Shown here in pieces: positions 52,875 to 62,578 of a stretch of DNA of 64,000 nucleotides. Each line of letters begins with the position of its first letter. The first letter of the stretch is position 1. The notes under the pieces are model-generated. The model had not been told where the DNA came from, did no database searches, and worked only from the letters and a program-made list of their open reading frames with translations. The position numbers and the translations under genes were made by a program. The stretch comes from Anaerococcus sp. mt242 (GTDB lineage: Bacteria > Bacillota > Clostridia > Tissierellales > Peptoniphilaceae), in NCBI RefSeq assembly GCF_016798225.1, contig NZ_JAEUYX010000002.1, positions 122,357-186,356 on the forward strand. Direction: 5' to 3'.

Positions 52875-54694
52875 TATAAAAAATCTTTCAACGTTTCACT
52901 TTTATTTGGTGATTTTAATTTTCTAAGAGCCTTTGCTTCGATTTGTCTAATTCTTTCACGTGTAACATCAAATTCCTTACCTACTTCTTCTAGGGTTCTT
53001 GGAGTACCATCTATTAGACCAAATCTTAATTGCAATACTCTTTTTTCTCGCGCTCCAAGACAAGATAGTACATCATTTAGTTGTTCACGAAGCATAGTAT
53101 AGTTTGCTGCATCATCTGGATTTACTGCAGTTTCATCCTCTATAAAATCTCCCAAATGTGAATCTTCTTCCTCACCTATTGGGGTTTCTAAGGATACTGG
53201 TTCTTGAGCAATTTTTCTAATTTCTTGTACTTTTGTAACTTCTATACCCATTTGTTCTGCAATTTCTTCATTGCTTGGGTCTCGTCCTAGATCTTGAACT
53301 AGTTGTCTTTGAGTTCTAACAAGTTTATTAATTGTTTCTACCATGTGAACTGGTATACGTATGGTGCGTGCTTGATCTGCAATAGCACGAGTAATGGCTT
53401 GTCTAATCCACCATGTTGCATAAGTAGAAAATTTAAAACCACGATTGTAATCATACTTATCAACCGCTTTCATCAGACCCATATTTCCCTCTTGAATTAA
53501 ATCAAGGAAGCTCATTCCACGACCAACATATTTTTTGGCAATAGAAACTACAAGTCTTAAGTTAGTTTCAGCTAATTTTTGCTTAGCTCGTTTTGATTTT
53601 AATATTGCTCTTCTAAGATTTAAATTATCCTCTTCACTTATACTTTCAGATCCTAAAATCATATGAGCCATATGACTATCTGCTAAATAAATTTCTAAGT
53701 CTTTTGAAAACTCTAAGCTAATTTTATTTCCTTCTTTTAACTTTAATGAACATTCTGCTGCTTGTCTAAAATTATCTATAGTCATTCTATCATTTGTTTT
53801 TAGATATTCATTATTTGCAGCTTTGGATAGTAAATCAGTAAAAAATTCATAGTTAAAAGTAACAACGTCTTCTTCTTCATTTAGATTTATCAAATGGTCG
53901 AAGGAATCAAAAAGGTCACATAATGAGTTAGCTTCACTAATTGATAATTCTTTTTCTTCTATAGATTGGCTTGCTATTTTACATATTAAAACTTTTGCCT
54001 TAAGTTCTTCGATTTTTTCTGTATCAGGGTTTTCTACCATTATTTCATCAAATAATTCTCCCATAGCTATAATCCCATTAAGATTATTTAATGAACTATC
54101 TGAAATTTTGCCTTGCTCTGTTAATTCTGCATTAGCTACTTTAATAACTTTGGCAAGATTTCCAAAGAAAATATCATTTGATAATTTCATTTTATTTTGC
54201 TTATTTAAATTGTGTCCTTCTAGTTTTTTTCTGGCGATTTCTCCCATTTCCATTTGACGAGCAAGACTTATCTCTTCTTTAGCTGTCAAAAGTGATACCT
54301 TACCAATTTCTTTAAGATACATCTTTACGGGGTCATCTAGTTTTATTCCAGAGATATTATCGACATCATCATCAACAATTTCTTCTTCTAGCTCTGCTTC
54401 GTCAATATCTTCTTCTTCTGAAATTTCATCATCTAAATTTTCTTCTAAGTCTTCATCATCTTCTAAATCTTCATCGGCATTTGACTCTGACTTTTCGACA
54501 ATTTCTACTCCCCTGCTGATAATTTGTGATATGACATATTTTTTGCTATCTTCTTCTATTTCTCTAAATGCCTCAAATGTATAAATTTGTGTATAGGTGA
54601 TCATCCCATCTTGGTTTTCACTTATAGATTGAAACTCTTCAATTATTTCATTTAAAACATCTTCATCAAGTAGTTTATCGCTATCGCTACTCAT
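52874..54694 (-). CDS. rpoD: primary sigma factor RpoD with large non-conserved insertion
   Basis: Housekeeping sigma-70 of 606 aa. N-terminal part (1-115) ends in a very acidic tract. Region 1.2 is at [21 protein letters not shown] (121-141 in outline), region 2 at 366-455 with [13 protein letters not shown], region 3 at 455-530, region 4 at 535-606 with [18 protein letters not shown]. Between 1.2 and 2.1 lies an insertion of about 200 residues (roughly 161-367), absent from B. subtilis SigA (371 aa) but comparable in place to the NCR of proteobacterial RpoD. Ribosome site GGGGAG lies in dnaG. Confidence 0.96.
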   Translation of the reverse strand: MSSDSDKLLDEDVLNEIIEEFQSISENQDGMITYTQIYTFEAFREIEEDSKKYVISQIISRGVEIVEKSESNADEDLEDDEDLEENLDDEISEEEDIDEAELEEEIVDDDVDNISGIKLDDPVKMYLKEIGKVSLLTAKEEISLARQMEMGEIARKKLEGHNLNKQNKMKLSNDIFFGNLAKVIKVANAELTEQGKISDSSLNNLNGIIAMGELFDEIMVENPDTEKIEELKAKVLICKIASQSIEEKELSISEANSLCDLFDSFDHLINLNEEEDVVTFNYEFFTDLLSKAANNEYLKTNDRMTIDNFRQAAECSLKLKEGNKISLEFSKDLEIYLADSHMAHMILGSESISEEDNLNLRRAILKSKRAKQKLAETNLRLVVSIAKKYVGRGMSFLDLIQEGNMGLMKAVDKYDYNRGFKFSTYATWWIRQAITRAIADQARTIRIPVHMVETINKLVRTQRQLVQDLGRDPSNEEIAEQMGIEVTKVQEIRKIAQEPVSLETPIGEEEDSHLGDFIEDETAVNPDDAANYTMLREQLNDVLSCLGAREKRVLQLRFGLIDGTPRTLEEVGKEFDVTRERIRQIEAKALRKLKSPNKSETLKDFL

Positions 54695-56357
54695 TCAAAC
54701 TCCCCTTAGTTTCTTTTTTAAGAGATTTTAATTTATCACGTTTTTTAATTCTTTCAAAATGCTCAATTTTTTCAATTAATTCACTTGGATAAACTGGATA
54801 GGTATTATCTCTTATATAATTTAAAATATATATATAATCCTCATCATTTTGATTAAATTTATCAATGTCCTTATTTAATACAAACTCTTTCATATCTAAA
54901 ATTTTTGAATCACTTAAGCTACTGTCAAAAATTTTTTTGTTTTTTAAATAATCTTCTTTTTGATTAAAAATCAATCTTAGTACTTCCAATTCATGGAAAT
55001 TAAATTTTTGAGGATTGCTTTTTACAATAATATTTGAAATATTCTTATCATTAAAATATTTCTTCGTGTTTTCTTTTTTTGTAATATTAGTATTATACTT
55101 GTCGACTGCTTGATTTAAAGTACTTTTATCTATCTTAAAAAGAGTTGAAACATTATTTGTAAATATTTCTCTTGTAAGATCTGAATCAATACTCGCTAGA
55201 AAATCGACAAATAAATCAAGCTTCTCATACTTTTCGTTTGGACTAGCTTTGGAATATAAGTCTAATATTTTATTGTATTTATAATTATAAACATCTAAAG
55301 CATCAGATTTTTTAGCTAAAAATGCATCTTTTCCATATTCTTTAATAAAGTCATCGGGATCTAGACCATCTTCTAATTTAATTATTTTTGGTTTTATATC
55401 AGCTTCCAAGAAAATTTCTATGGCTTTATCAGTAGCATTTATTCCTGCACTATCACTGTCATAACAAATATATACATTTTCTGCGTATCTTTTTATAAGT
55501 TTTGCCTGATCAGCTGTTAAGGCAGTACCTAAGCTAGCAACTGCATAGTCCACTCCATGATGATTAAGTGCTATGACATCCATATATCCTTCTACCAAAA
55601 TAATGTCTGTACCTTTTTGTTTTTTATAGATATTTAGTCCGTAAAGGTTGTATCTTTTTTTAAAAATATCAGATTCTGGAGAATTAAGATATTTTGGCAT
55701 TTCTTCTCCAATAGCCCTACCTCCAAATCCAATTACATTTCCATAATGATTTATGATAGGAAATATAATTCTGTTTCTATATTTATCGTAGTAGTTTCCC
55801 TTGCTAGATTTTTTTATAAGACCTATATTTTCTAAATCTTCTTTATTGTATCCCCTAAACTCTATGTAATCACATAGATCATTCCATGAATTTTTAGCAA
55901 ATCCCAGCATAAATCTATTTACAATTCTGCCGCTAAGTCCCCTATTTTTTAGATAATTTATTGCTTGCTTACTAGTTAATAGATTTTTATAAAAAAACAT
56001 CATTATGTCTTTATTAATTTCATAAAGTTCCTTGTTTTTTGGATTTGCAATATAATTATCTGTATACTCCATTCTTATACCAGCTTTATTCGCTAAATAT
56101 TCTAAGCTTTCAGGATAAGATAGACCTTCTTTTTGCATAATAAAAGAAACAACATCTCCACCTACTCCACATCCGAAGCAGTGAAATAATTGTTTCTTTT
56201 CATCTACTGTAAAAGAAGGTGTTTTTTCGTTATGAAAAGGACATAAACCTTTATATGAGGAGCCGGCTCTTTTTAAGTCTACATATTCTCCGATAATATC
56301 AACTATATTTGAGCTAGCTCTAATTTCATCAATTTTTTGTTCTGAAATCATAGCCAA
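54687..56357 (-). CDS. dnaG: DNA primase
   Basis: Makes RNA primers at the fork; 556 aa. Zinc-binding CHC2 module at 39-65 ([11 protein letters not shown] and [11 protein letters not shown]), the catalytic core with RIIFPI and [15 protein letters not shown] with [10 protein letters not shown] and CYDSDSAG, and a C-terminal helicase-interaction part. The start is set at a TTG because GAGGTGAT lies 7 nt ahead; an ATG two codons later would be 13 nt away, so either is possible. It leads the macromolecular-synthesis operon with rpoD overlapping by 8 nt. Confidence 0.95.
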   Translation of the reverse strand: MAMISEQKIDEIRASSNIVDIIGEYVDLKRAGSSYKGLCPFHNEKTPSFTVDEKKQLFHCFGCGVGGDVVSFIMQKEGLSYPESLEYLANKAGIRMEYTDNYIANPKNKELYEINKDIMMFFYKNLLTSKQAINYLKNRGLSGRIVNRFMLGFAKNSWNDLCDYIEFRGYNKEDLENIGLIKKSSKGNYYDKYRNRIIFPIINHYGNVIGFGGRAIGEEMPKYLNSPESDIFKKRYNLYGLNIYKKQKGTDIILVEGYMDVIALNHHGVDYAVASLGTALTADQAKLIKRYAENVYICYDSDSAGINATDKAIEIFLEADIKPKIIKLEDGLDPDDFIKEYGKDAFLAKKSDALDVYNYKYNKILDLYSKASPNEKYEKLDLFVDFLASIDSDLTREIFTNNVSTLFKIDKSTLNQAVDKYNTNITKKENTKKYFNDKNISNIIVKSNPQKFNFHELEVLRLIFNQKEDYLKNKKIFDSSLSDSKILDMKEFVLNKDIDKFNQNDEDYIYILNYIRDNTYPVYPSELIEKIEHFERIKKRDKLKSLKKETKGSLNE

Positions 56358-56427
56358 ATAATCACCTCTATTACTAGAACTATACTTATAATAATAACCT
56401 AATCAATTTAAAGTTATAAACAAAAAA

Positions 56428-56456
56428 AGATTTTACAATTTGCCTTTGTAAAATCT
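56428..56456 (-). terminator. terminator of fru operon
   Basis: AGATTTTACAA / TTGTAAAATCT hairpin, seven-base T run on the minus strand. Confidence 0.85.
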
Positions 56457-56468
56457 CTTTTAATATAA

Positions 56469-58394
56469 TTATACTAATTTTTCTTCTGGTCTTTTCTTTA
56501 GTTTTCCTAGTATTAGAGCACTAACTATTGATCCAACTGCGACTGCTAGTAGGAAAAATAAGGCTTGGTTCAAGCTACCCATAGCTGGCAGTACAAATAC
56601 CCCACCATGTGGAGCAGGTGATTGCACATTAAATGCTCCGACTAAAGCACCTGCTATAGCTGATCCTATCGCTACAGATGGGATAACACTTTGTGGTTCA
56701 CTAGCTGCAAAAGGAATTGCTCCTTCTGTTATAAAACTTAGTCCTAGGATAAAATTAGTAATCTTAGTCTCTTTTTCTTTTTCTGTAAACTTATTTTTAA
56801 ATAATGAACATGCTAGTGCTATGGCAATTGGTGGTACCATACCCCCAACCATTACTGCAGCCATATATGAACCAATGCCTGTATCAGTAAATACTCCGAT
56901 AGCAAATGCATAAGCTGCTTTATTGATTGGACCTCCCATATCTATTGCCATCATAGCACCTAATAACGCCCCTAATAAAACTCTATTTGATCCACTCATA
57001 TTTAATAGCCAATTATTTATAGCTGTATTTATACCTGTAAATATAGGATCAATTATAAAGTACATTACAATTCCAGTAAGTAGTAAACCTAAAACTGGGT
57101 ATATCAACATAGGTCTAAGACCTTCAACTGATTTTGGTAAATTTCTAGTGATTTTTTTGATAAAGTTGATTATATATCCAGCTACAAAACCACCAATCAA
57201 TCCACCTATAAATCCAGCACCTCGGCTTGCCATAAGTCCTGCTACCATACCAGGCATTAATGCTGGTCTATCTCCAATTGACATTGCTATATATCCAGCA
57301 AGGATTGGAATTAGGAAGCTCATAGCATCAGAACCTAGACCATTTAAGAATGTAAATAACGAAGAACTATCTCCCATAAATCTTTCAAATAAGAATGAAA
57401 TAGCTAGTAAGATACCCCCACCAATTACAAAAGGTAGCATATGGCTAATACCATTCATTACATCTCCGTATACCCTTTGCCATAGATTTTGAGAGTCATC
57501 TGCGCTTTTTTCATAGCTTTCATTTGCTTTATTCTCACTATGGAAGATATTAGCATTTCCTTTTATAGCACGGTCTATAAGCTCATCTGCTTTTCTGATA
57601 CCATCAGAAACAGGTCTTTGTATAACTTTTTTTCCATCAAATCTAGCTGTTTCTACTTTCTTATCAGCTGTAATGATTACTGCTTTTGCTCTTTTTATGT
57701 CTTCTTCAGTTAATCTATTTTTTATACCATCTGATCCATTTGTTTCAACTTTTATATCAACTCCAGCTTTTCTAGCAGCTTCTTCTAGTCCTTCTTGAGC
57801 CATATAAGTGTGGGCAATCCCATTTGGACAAGCTGTAACAGCCACTATAAAATCCTTAGATATATTTTCACCTGCAGAATCATTATTGCTAGGAGTATTT
57901 GAAGTATAAGTATTTTCCACAACTTTTTCTTCTTTTTTATTCTCAGAATATTTATCAATCACCCCATATACTTCATCCGGAGTATTGGCATTTTTTAAAT
58001 CATCAACAAATCCTGCTTTCATTATCATTTTTGACAATTCTGCAAGAGTTTCCACATGGAGATTATTTTCTCCATCTGGAGCTGCTATTGCGAAAAATAC
58101 AAATGTATCTTCACCGTCTAGTGCTTCATAATCTAGGCCATCTTTTTTTCTAGCAAAAAGTACTGCTGGTTCTTTTACTGTTTTATTTTTAGAGTGAGGA
58201 ATAGCTACCCCATCACCCAAAGCAGTTGAACCTTGCTCTTCCCTAGCTTTTAATCCTTCAGAAAATTCTTCTTTTGAATTAACAAACCCATGATCATAAA
58301 ATTTTGTTGCTATTTCTTCTATTGCATCCTTTTTGTTATTTGCATTTAAGTCAAGAATCATCAATTCTTTTTTAAGTAAATCTTTAATTTCCAT
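56469..58394 (-). CDS. fruA: fructose-specific PTS enzyme IIABC
   Basis: Membrane transporter phosphorylating fructose to fructose-1-phosphate; 641 aa. IIA domain (1-150) has the phosphohistidine in AIPHSKN near 66. IIB (about 175-275) has the phosphocysteine in VTACPNGIAHTYMAQEG. IIC (about 300-635) has eight or so helices, with the FLFERFMGDSS and IDMGGPINKAAYA segments and the end GALVGAFNVQSPAPHGGVFV. It overlaps fruK by 11 nt. Domain order IIA-IIB-IIC matches Bacillus FruA. Confidence 0.96.
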   Translation of the reverse strand: MEIKDLLKKELMILDLNANNKKDAIEEIATKFYDHGFVNSKEEFSEGLKAREEQGSTALGDGVAIPHSKNKTVKEPAVLFARKKDGLDYEALDGEDTFVFFAIAAPDGENNLHVETLAELSKMIMKAGFVDDLKNANTPDEVYGVIDKYSENKKEEKVVENTYTSNTPSNNDSAGENISKDFIVAVTACPNGIAHTYMAQEGLEEAARKAGVDIKVETNGSDGIKNRLTEEDIKRAKAVIITADKKVETARFDGKKVIQRPVSDGIRKADELIDRAIKGNANIFHSENKANESYEKSADDSQNLWQRVYGDVMNGISHMLPFVIGGGILLAISFLFERFMGDSSSLFTFLNGLGSDAMSFLIPILAGYIAMSIGDRPALMPGMVAGLMASRGAGFIGGLIGGFVAGYIINFIKKITRNLPKSVEGLRPMLIYPVLGLLLTGIVMYFIIDPIFTGINTAINNWLLNMSGSNRVLLGALLGAMMAIDMGGPINKAAYAFAIGVFTDTGIGSYMAAVMVGGMVPPIAIALACSLFKNKFTEKEKETKITNFILGLSFITEGAIPFAASEPQSVIPSVAIGSAIAGALVGAFNVQSPAPHGGVFVLPAMGSLNQALFFLLAVAVGSIVSALILGKLKKRPEEKLV

Positions 58395-59289
58395 AATTTT
58401 TTACCTCAACTTTTTCTAAAATTTCATATATTAACTCTTTGTTTGCAATATCTTCACTAAAAGCTGTAGCTGTTCCACATGCCACTGCTAACTTATATGC
58501 CTCTGTTTTTGAAGGGCCATTTTTAATACCATATACAAATCCAGCAACCATACTATCCCCAGCACCTACAGAATTAATTAATTTACCTTCAATAGGATTT
58601 GCCTTTAGTATTATTTCATTGCTTACAAAAATAGATCCATCTTTTCCTAAAGAGATAATAACATTTCTTGCACCTAGTTCTTGTAATTTTTTTGCATATT
58701 CTAATATATTAGCATCATCAATATTTGTTTGAAATATTTCTTCTAACTCATCGATATTCGGTTTTACTAATAAAGGTTTATAAGATAAATAATTTAGGAG
58801 TTCTTTTCCAGCAATATCGATTGTGAACTCTAATTTTTTTGTATCTAAAACTTCTTTATAGAAATCTTTTCCCAATGATTTAGGTATTGATCCTGATATT
58901 ATTAAAGTATCATCTTCATTTAATTTAGATATCTTTTCTAAAAAATTATCAACTTCATTTTTATTAATTACTGGTCCACCAGCATTTATCTCTGTTTCTA
59001 CGTCGTATTTAAGTTTTACATTTATGCGGGATTGACCATCGATTTTTGTAAATTCTTCTTTTATATTTAGATCATTAAGTGACTGAATTATAAAATCTCC
59101 AGTAAATCCGCCCACAAAACCTAAATTAACAGGGTCTTCACCTAAATTTTTTAAAAGTTTAGCAACCATTATTCCTTTACCACCAGGGAATTTATTATCC
59201 TCAAAAGATCTGTTAGTGGCTCCATCTTTGTATTCATCAAGTTTCATAATGTAATCAATAGATGGATTTAATGTTAATGTATAGATCAT
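58384..59289 (-). CDS. fruK: 1-phosphofructokinase
   Basis: PfkB-family kinase (301 aa) turning fructose-1-phosphate into fructose-1,6-bisphosphate. Marks are the opening TLTLNPSIDYIM, GGKGIMVAKLLKNLG, and the active-site GAGDSMVAGF near 250 with the catalytic Asp. TAATG overlap with the regulator and 11-nt overlap with fruA show tight coupling. LacC tagatose kinases are related, but the operon fixes the role. Confidence 0.95.
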   Translation of the reverse strand: MIYTLTLNPSIDYIMKLDEYKDGATNRSFEDNKFPGGKGIMVAKLLKNLGEDPVNLGFVGGFTGDFIIQSLNDLNIKEEFTKIDGQSRINVKLKYDVETEINAGGPVINKNEVDNFLEKISKLNEDDTLIISGSIPKSLGKDFYKEVLDTKKLEFTIDIAGKELLNYLSYKPLLVKPNIDELEEIFQTNIDDANILEYAKKLQELGARNVIISLGKDGSIFVSNEIILKANPIEGKLINSVGAGDSMVAGFVYGIKNGPSKTEAYKLAVACGTATAFSEDIANKELIYEILEKVEVKNYGN

Positions 59290-59978
59290 TAATCCTCCTT
59301 TATAAGTTCAGCTTGAGTAACTGAGCAGATGTTTGCAAAATATTTTTTCCCTATTTTTGACGAGTCAGCTAAGATATAAGATTTACTTGCGTTATTAATA
59401 GCTGCTTTTTTAATTAAAGCTTCATTTATATCAGCTGTAGTGTAATTCTTATCATCCACACCATTAGCACCTATAAAGGCAATGTCAAAATTTAAGTTAT
59501 TTATTTCACTTATAGTTTCTTCACCATAGCTAATAAAAGTAGAGGCTTTCATTTTTCCACCTAATATAATAGTAGGAATAGAAAAGCTACTAAGTTTTTC
59601 TAGATGCATCAATCCATTTGTCACAACTGTAACGTTTTTTTTATCTGCTAGATAGTCTATTAAACTATGAGTAGTTGTTCCTGCATCCAAAAATATATAC
59701 GATCCTTCTTCAATTAATAAACTAGCTTTTTTCCCAATACATTTTTTAGCATCAAGATTAGTAGTTTCATTGAATTTAAAATTCGTTTCATCTAATAGCT
59801 TATTTAATGTAGCACCCCCATGAACTCTTCGAATTTCTCCCTTATCCTGTAGATAATCAAGGTCACGTCTGAGAGTAGATTCACTAACATCTAACTTTTT
59901 TAAAATAGTAGAATTTGAAACAGTTCCTTCTTTTTTTAGAATATCTCTAATAAGATTTAATCTCTCTTCAAGTATCAT
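59289..59978 (-). CDS. fruR: DeoR-family regulator of the fructose operon
   Basis: Repressor of 229 aa. N-terminal winged helix (1-55; STLRRDLDYLQDKGEIRRVHGGA) and a sugar-phosphate sensor domain (DAGTTTHSLIDYL, VTNGLMHLEKL, GANGVD), likely responding to fructose-1-phosphate. I place the start at ATG 59978, where DeoR proteins begin (MILEERLNLI); a GTG 8 codons up has no ribosome site. There is no Shine-Dalgarno for the ATG either, and a promoter ends 6 nt before it, so the mRNA is predicted leaderless. Confidence 0.9.
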   Translation of the reverse strand: MILEERLNLIRDILKKEGTVSNSTILKKLDVSESTLRRDLDYLQDKGEIRRVHGGATLNKLLDETNFKFNETTNLDAKKCIGKKASLLIEEGSYIFLDAGTTTHSLIDYLADKKNVTVVTNGLMHLEKLSSFSIPTIILGGKMKASTFISYGEETISEINNLNFDIAFIGANGVDDKNYTTADINEALIKKAAINNASKSYILADSSKIGKKYFANICSVTQAELIKED

Positions 59979-59984
59979 AAAATT

Positions 59985-60012
59985 AATATACTTCAGAAAC
60001 ACTCATATTCAA
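59985..60012 (-). promoter_or_regulatory. promoter of fruR-fruK-fruA, predicted leaderless
   Basis: Minus strand TTGAAT, 16 nt, TATATT, then 6 nt to the ATG. The repeat-like TGACTGATTTTGATTGA overlaps the -35 and could be the FruR operator (low confidence). Confidence 0.55.
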
Positions 60013-60203
60013 TCAAAATCAGTCACAAACAAAATAAAAAGTGAATTTTTAAAAAAATTTTGAAAGTTATCAATATGTATAATTTAATTAATAAAAAATT
60101 GCAAATAATTAATTTCCTTAAAATTACTTTAAAAATTTATTTTATTATATTATAATGGTTATATAAAGTAATAAAGGATGAAATAAAAGGAAAAAAGGAT
60201 ATG

Positions 60204-61055
60204 ATGGAAAATACTAACTTTAGAGACATAGAGCATGAAAATGACATTTCTAATGTTGATATCAAAGTATTAGATGCTCAAAGAAACAATTATACTAGAA
60301 ATTATTCTTCAAGAATTCAATTTCACCCTTTTACTTATTTTTATTTCGTTAATAAAGGTTTTGGTAAACTTTCAATTGAAAATGAAACAATAAGTATCCA
60401 CCAAAAAGATATAATAGTTATAAATTCAAATATTGGCCATACTATTTATATAGATGGTTCTTGTGGTGAGTGTGAAATTCTTGGATTTGGTGTAGAGTCA
60501 CTTTCTTTTTCAAAAGTGAACAGAATGAAAAGTAATATTGAGCCAATAAATTTCTTTTCTGCAAATATTGAAGAAGATAAAATTGATGCATCTTATTTTG
60601 ATGAAATCTATGATGAATTTCATAGTGATCAAATTTTCTCAAAAGCAATGGCCAATTCTAAGGCGGCAATATTTATCGTAGAACTTCTAAGAAAATTTGA
60701 AAATCAAATTACTGTAAAGCATGATAGAAAAGTTAACAGACAAGTTGATTATATTAAAAATTACATTGATAGTAATTATGCTGAGGATATTAAGCTTGAA
60801 CAACTTTCGGCTATGGCTTATATGAATAAATTTCACTTAATTTCAGAATTTAAACAATCATATAGAGTTACACCAATAGAATATCTGATACTTAAAAGAA
60901 TTGAAATTTCTAAGAACCTACTTATATCTACAAACCACTCCATGGAAGAAATATCTTCAATAGTTGGATTCAATTCTCAATCTTATTTTAATCAAGTTTT
61001 TAAGAAAAAAGTTGGTCAAACACCTTCTCAATTTAGAAAAAAACATAGATTATAA
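60204..61055 (+). CDS. AraC-family transcriptional regulator
   Basis: A 283-residue regulator. A cupin-like N-terminal sensor (about 20-150, with FHPFTYFYFVNKGFGKLSIEN and NSNIGHTIYI) joins a C-terminal pair of helix-turn-helix motifs (about 185-283; LEQLSAMAYMNKFHLISEFK and VGFNSQSYFNQVFKKKVGQTPSQFRK). Two adjacent ATG codons exist; the second has better spacing to AAAGGA. It is divergent from fruR, about 200 nt away, but its target is unknown. Single gene with its own terminator. Confidence 0.9.
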   Translation: MENTNFRDIEHENDISNVDIKVLDAQRNNYTRNYSSRIQFHPFTYFYFVNKGFGKLSIENETISIHQKDIIVINSNIGHTIYIDGSCGECEILGFGVESLSFSKVNRMKSNIEPINFFSANIEEDKIDASYFDEIYDEFHSDQIFSKAMANSKAAIFIVELLRKFENQITVKHDRKVNRQVDYIKNYIDSNYAEDIKLEQLSAMAYMNKFHLISEFKQSYRVTPIEYLILKRIEISKNLLISTNHSMEEISSIVGFNSQSYFNQVFKKKVGQTPSQFRKKHRL

Positions 61056-61070
61056 ACTAATATAAAAAAT

Positions 61071-61117
61071 AAACTCGTGTCATTTTAAATAAATATTTTG
61101 TATAATGACACGAGTTT
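61071..61117. terminator. bidirectional terminator, AraC regulator / DUF438 gene
   Basis: Perfect 14-bp stem AAACTCGTGTCATT / AATGACACGAGTTT with a 19-nt loop. Confidence 0.88.
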
Positions 61118-61125
61118 TAATTATA

Positions 61126-62472
61126 TTATAGCTTATTCCATTTTTTCAAATAATCTTTATAAAAATCCATATTCTGAACAGTTTCTAGTATCCCCTTATA
61201 ATTACCATTCTTATCCCAAACTCCATAGTAAGTTACTGTATAATCGCTTCCTGCAATATTTCTTATAACAACTACTTTATCACGAGCTCCAGATTTTAAA
61301 TCTCCAATAATCTTTCTTACCTTTCGTTCAGCTTGTGGTGGATGGCAAGAATAAACTTCTCTTCCTAAAGATGATTTTGGTCTTTTAAAAACTTTATATC
61401 CATTATGGTTATTGTAATATGAATTAATATCTTTTTCATCAACAAATGTTATTTCAATATTCATAGTATCTAGCATTGCTTCAAGTTGATCAACTCTTAA
61501 GCGACCTTTTGAGAAATATATATAATTATCTGTATCATCATCTGATTTTTTCAAAGATTCATTAAAGTTATCAGAAACTTGGATATTTATATCTGGATCA
61601 TATTCTGCTAAGTCATTATATATATTTTTATAATCTTCATCAGATAACTTTTCTTCCAATAATGGAAATAAAATATTTTCCTCTTTATAAGTCATTTCTT
61701 CTGCTCTTGCAATAGTATCTTCTAACAAGTCTTTATCATTATTTTTAAAAGCTTTCTTGAAATTTCGTAATATTTCATAATCTACTGACCACATCACCTC
61801 TGATGGACCAGGTTTATTATATTTTGTTTTTAATAGCGGATAAATCAAATCACCTTTTTTTCTATAATGACTGCCTAATCTTTTTTGTAATTCTTTATTT
61901 TCTTTTAAAATTTCATCTGATGTTGAGGACTTTTCTTCTAATAAAGCATTTTTTATCAAGTTGTTTTCATTACTAAAATAGCTTAAAACTTTATTATTAT
62001 AGGTTTTTGTTGTATTTTCATTTTCTGTCATTCCATGGAAAAGTACTGAGTGGACATCACAAAGTTTTCTTACTTCATTTTTGTCCATACCATCATTGAG
62101 TAAGGCTTCTTCTGCATCCATAATTTCTGAAGACGAAACTTCATCAAAATTTTCCTTAAATTCTTTTCTGACAATTTCAATATCTTCTCCATCTGATAAC
62201 CTTTTTATATAGGACTTAATTAAATTTTGTCTTTCAATCACTTCACTATCCAAGGATGAATCTATAATTTCATAACCCAAGTTTTCCAGTTTTGTATTTA
62301 TGCTATCTATTCCAAGTAATTTCGCACCACGTTTTATCGACATTTTATTTGCCATATTTTTTATCATTAACGGATTATCTAAACCGATAAACCCGATATT
62401 TATCAAATCATTTTTTAAATCTTCGTTTGATTGTATTAGCTTTGCAATATTTTCATTAATATCAATTTTCAT
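61126..62472 (-). CDS. DUF438 domain protein with hemerythrin-like and PAS-like parts
   Basis: Multi-domain cytosolic protein of 448 aa. N-terminal DUF1858-like segment (1-65; IDINENIAKLIQSN, GFIGLDNPLMIKNMANK), DUF438 (about 75-160; KSYIKRLSDGEDIEIVRKEF, LCDVHSVLFHGM), a hemerythrin-type helical bundle (about 165-280; histidine in GSHYRKKGDLIYPLL and Glu in YKEENILFPLL), and a C-terminal PAS-like domain (about 310-445; FSKGRLRVDQLEAML, CHPPQAERKVRKII, GILETVQNM). It is probably a sensor of oxygen, NO or redox state through a di-iron or haem group. GGAGGG precedes the ATG. Role untested in any close relative I know. Confidence 0.85.
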   Translation of the reverse strand: MKIDINENIAKLIQSNEDLKNDLINIGFIGLDNPLMIKNMANKMSIKRGAKLLGIDSINTKLENLGYEIIDSSLDSEVIERQNLIKSYIKRLSDGEDIEIVRKEFKENFDEVSSSEIMDAEEALLNDGMDKNEVRKLCDVHSVLFHGMTENENTTKTYNNKVLSYFSNENNLIKNALLEEKSSTSDEILKENKELQKRLGSHYRKKGDLIYPLLKTKYNKPGPSEVMWSVDYEILRNFKKAFKNNDKDLLEDTIARAEEMTYKEENILFPLLEEKLSDEDYKNIYNDLAEYDPDINIQVSDNFNESLKKSDDDTDNYIYFSKGRLRVDQLEAMLDTMNIEITFVDEKDINSYYNNHNGYKVFKRPKSSLGREVYSCHPPQAERKVRKIIGDLKSGARDKVVVIRNIAGSDYTVTYYGVWDKNGNYKGILETVQNMDFYKDYLKKWNKL

Positions 62473-62547
62473 ATTTTCCCTCCACCATTATATTAATATA
62501 TAAGGAGTATCATTATCAGTAACATTTGTTACAAAATTATAAAAAAT

Positions 62548-62576
62548 AAAACTGTAGTAAAATTTACTACAGTTTT
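62548..62576 (-). terminator. terminator of the glycoside-hydrolase-like gene
   Basis: AAAACTGTAGTA / TACTACAGTTTT hairpin ending 2 nt past the stop, T-rich minus-strand tail. Confidence 0.85.
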
Positions 62577-62578
62577 TG

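Noticed and set aside
56923..57492. 189-codon plus ORF opposite fruA
   Set aside because: Complement of the hydrophobic IIC domain; composition (Ile/Pro-rich) is typical of an antisense shadow, and no SD or promoter is seen.
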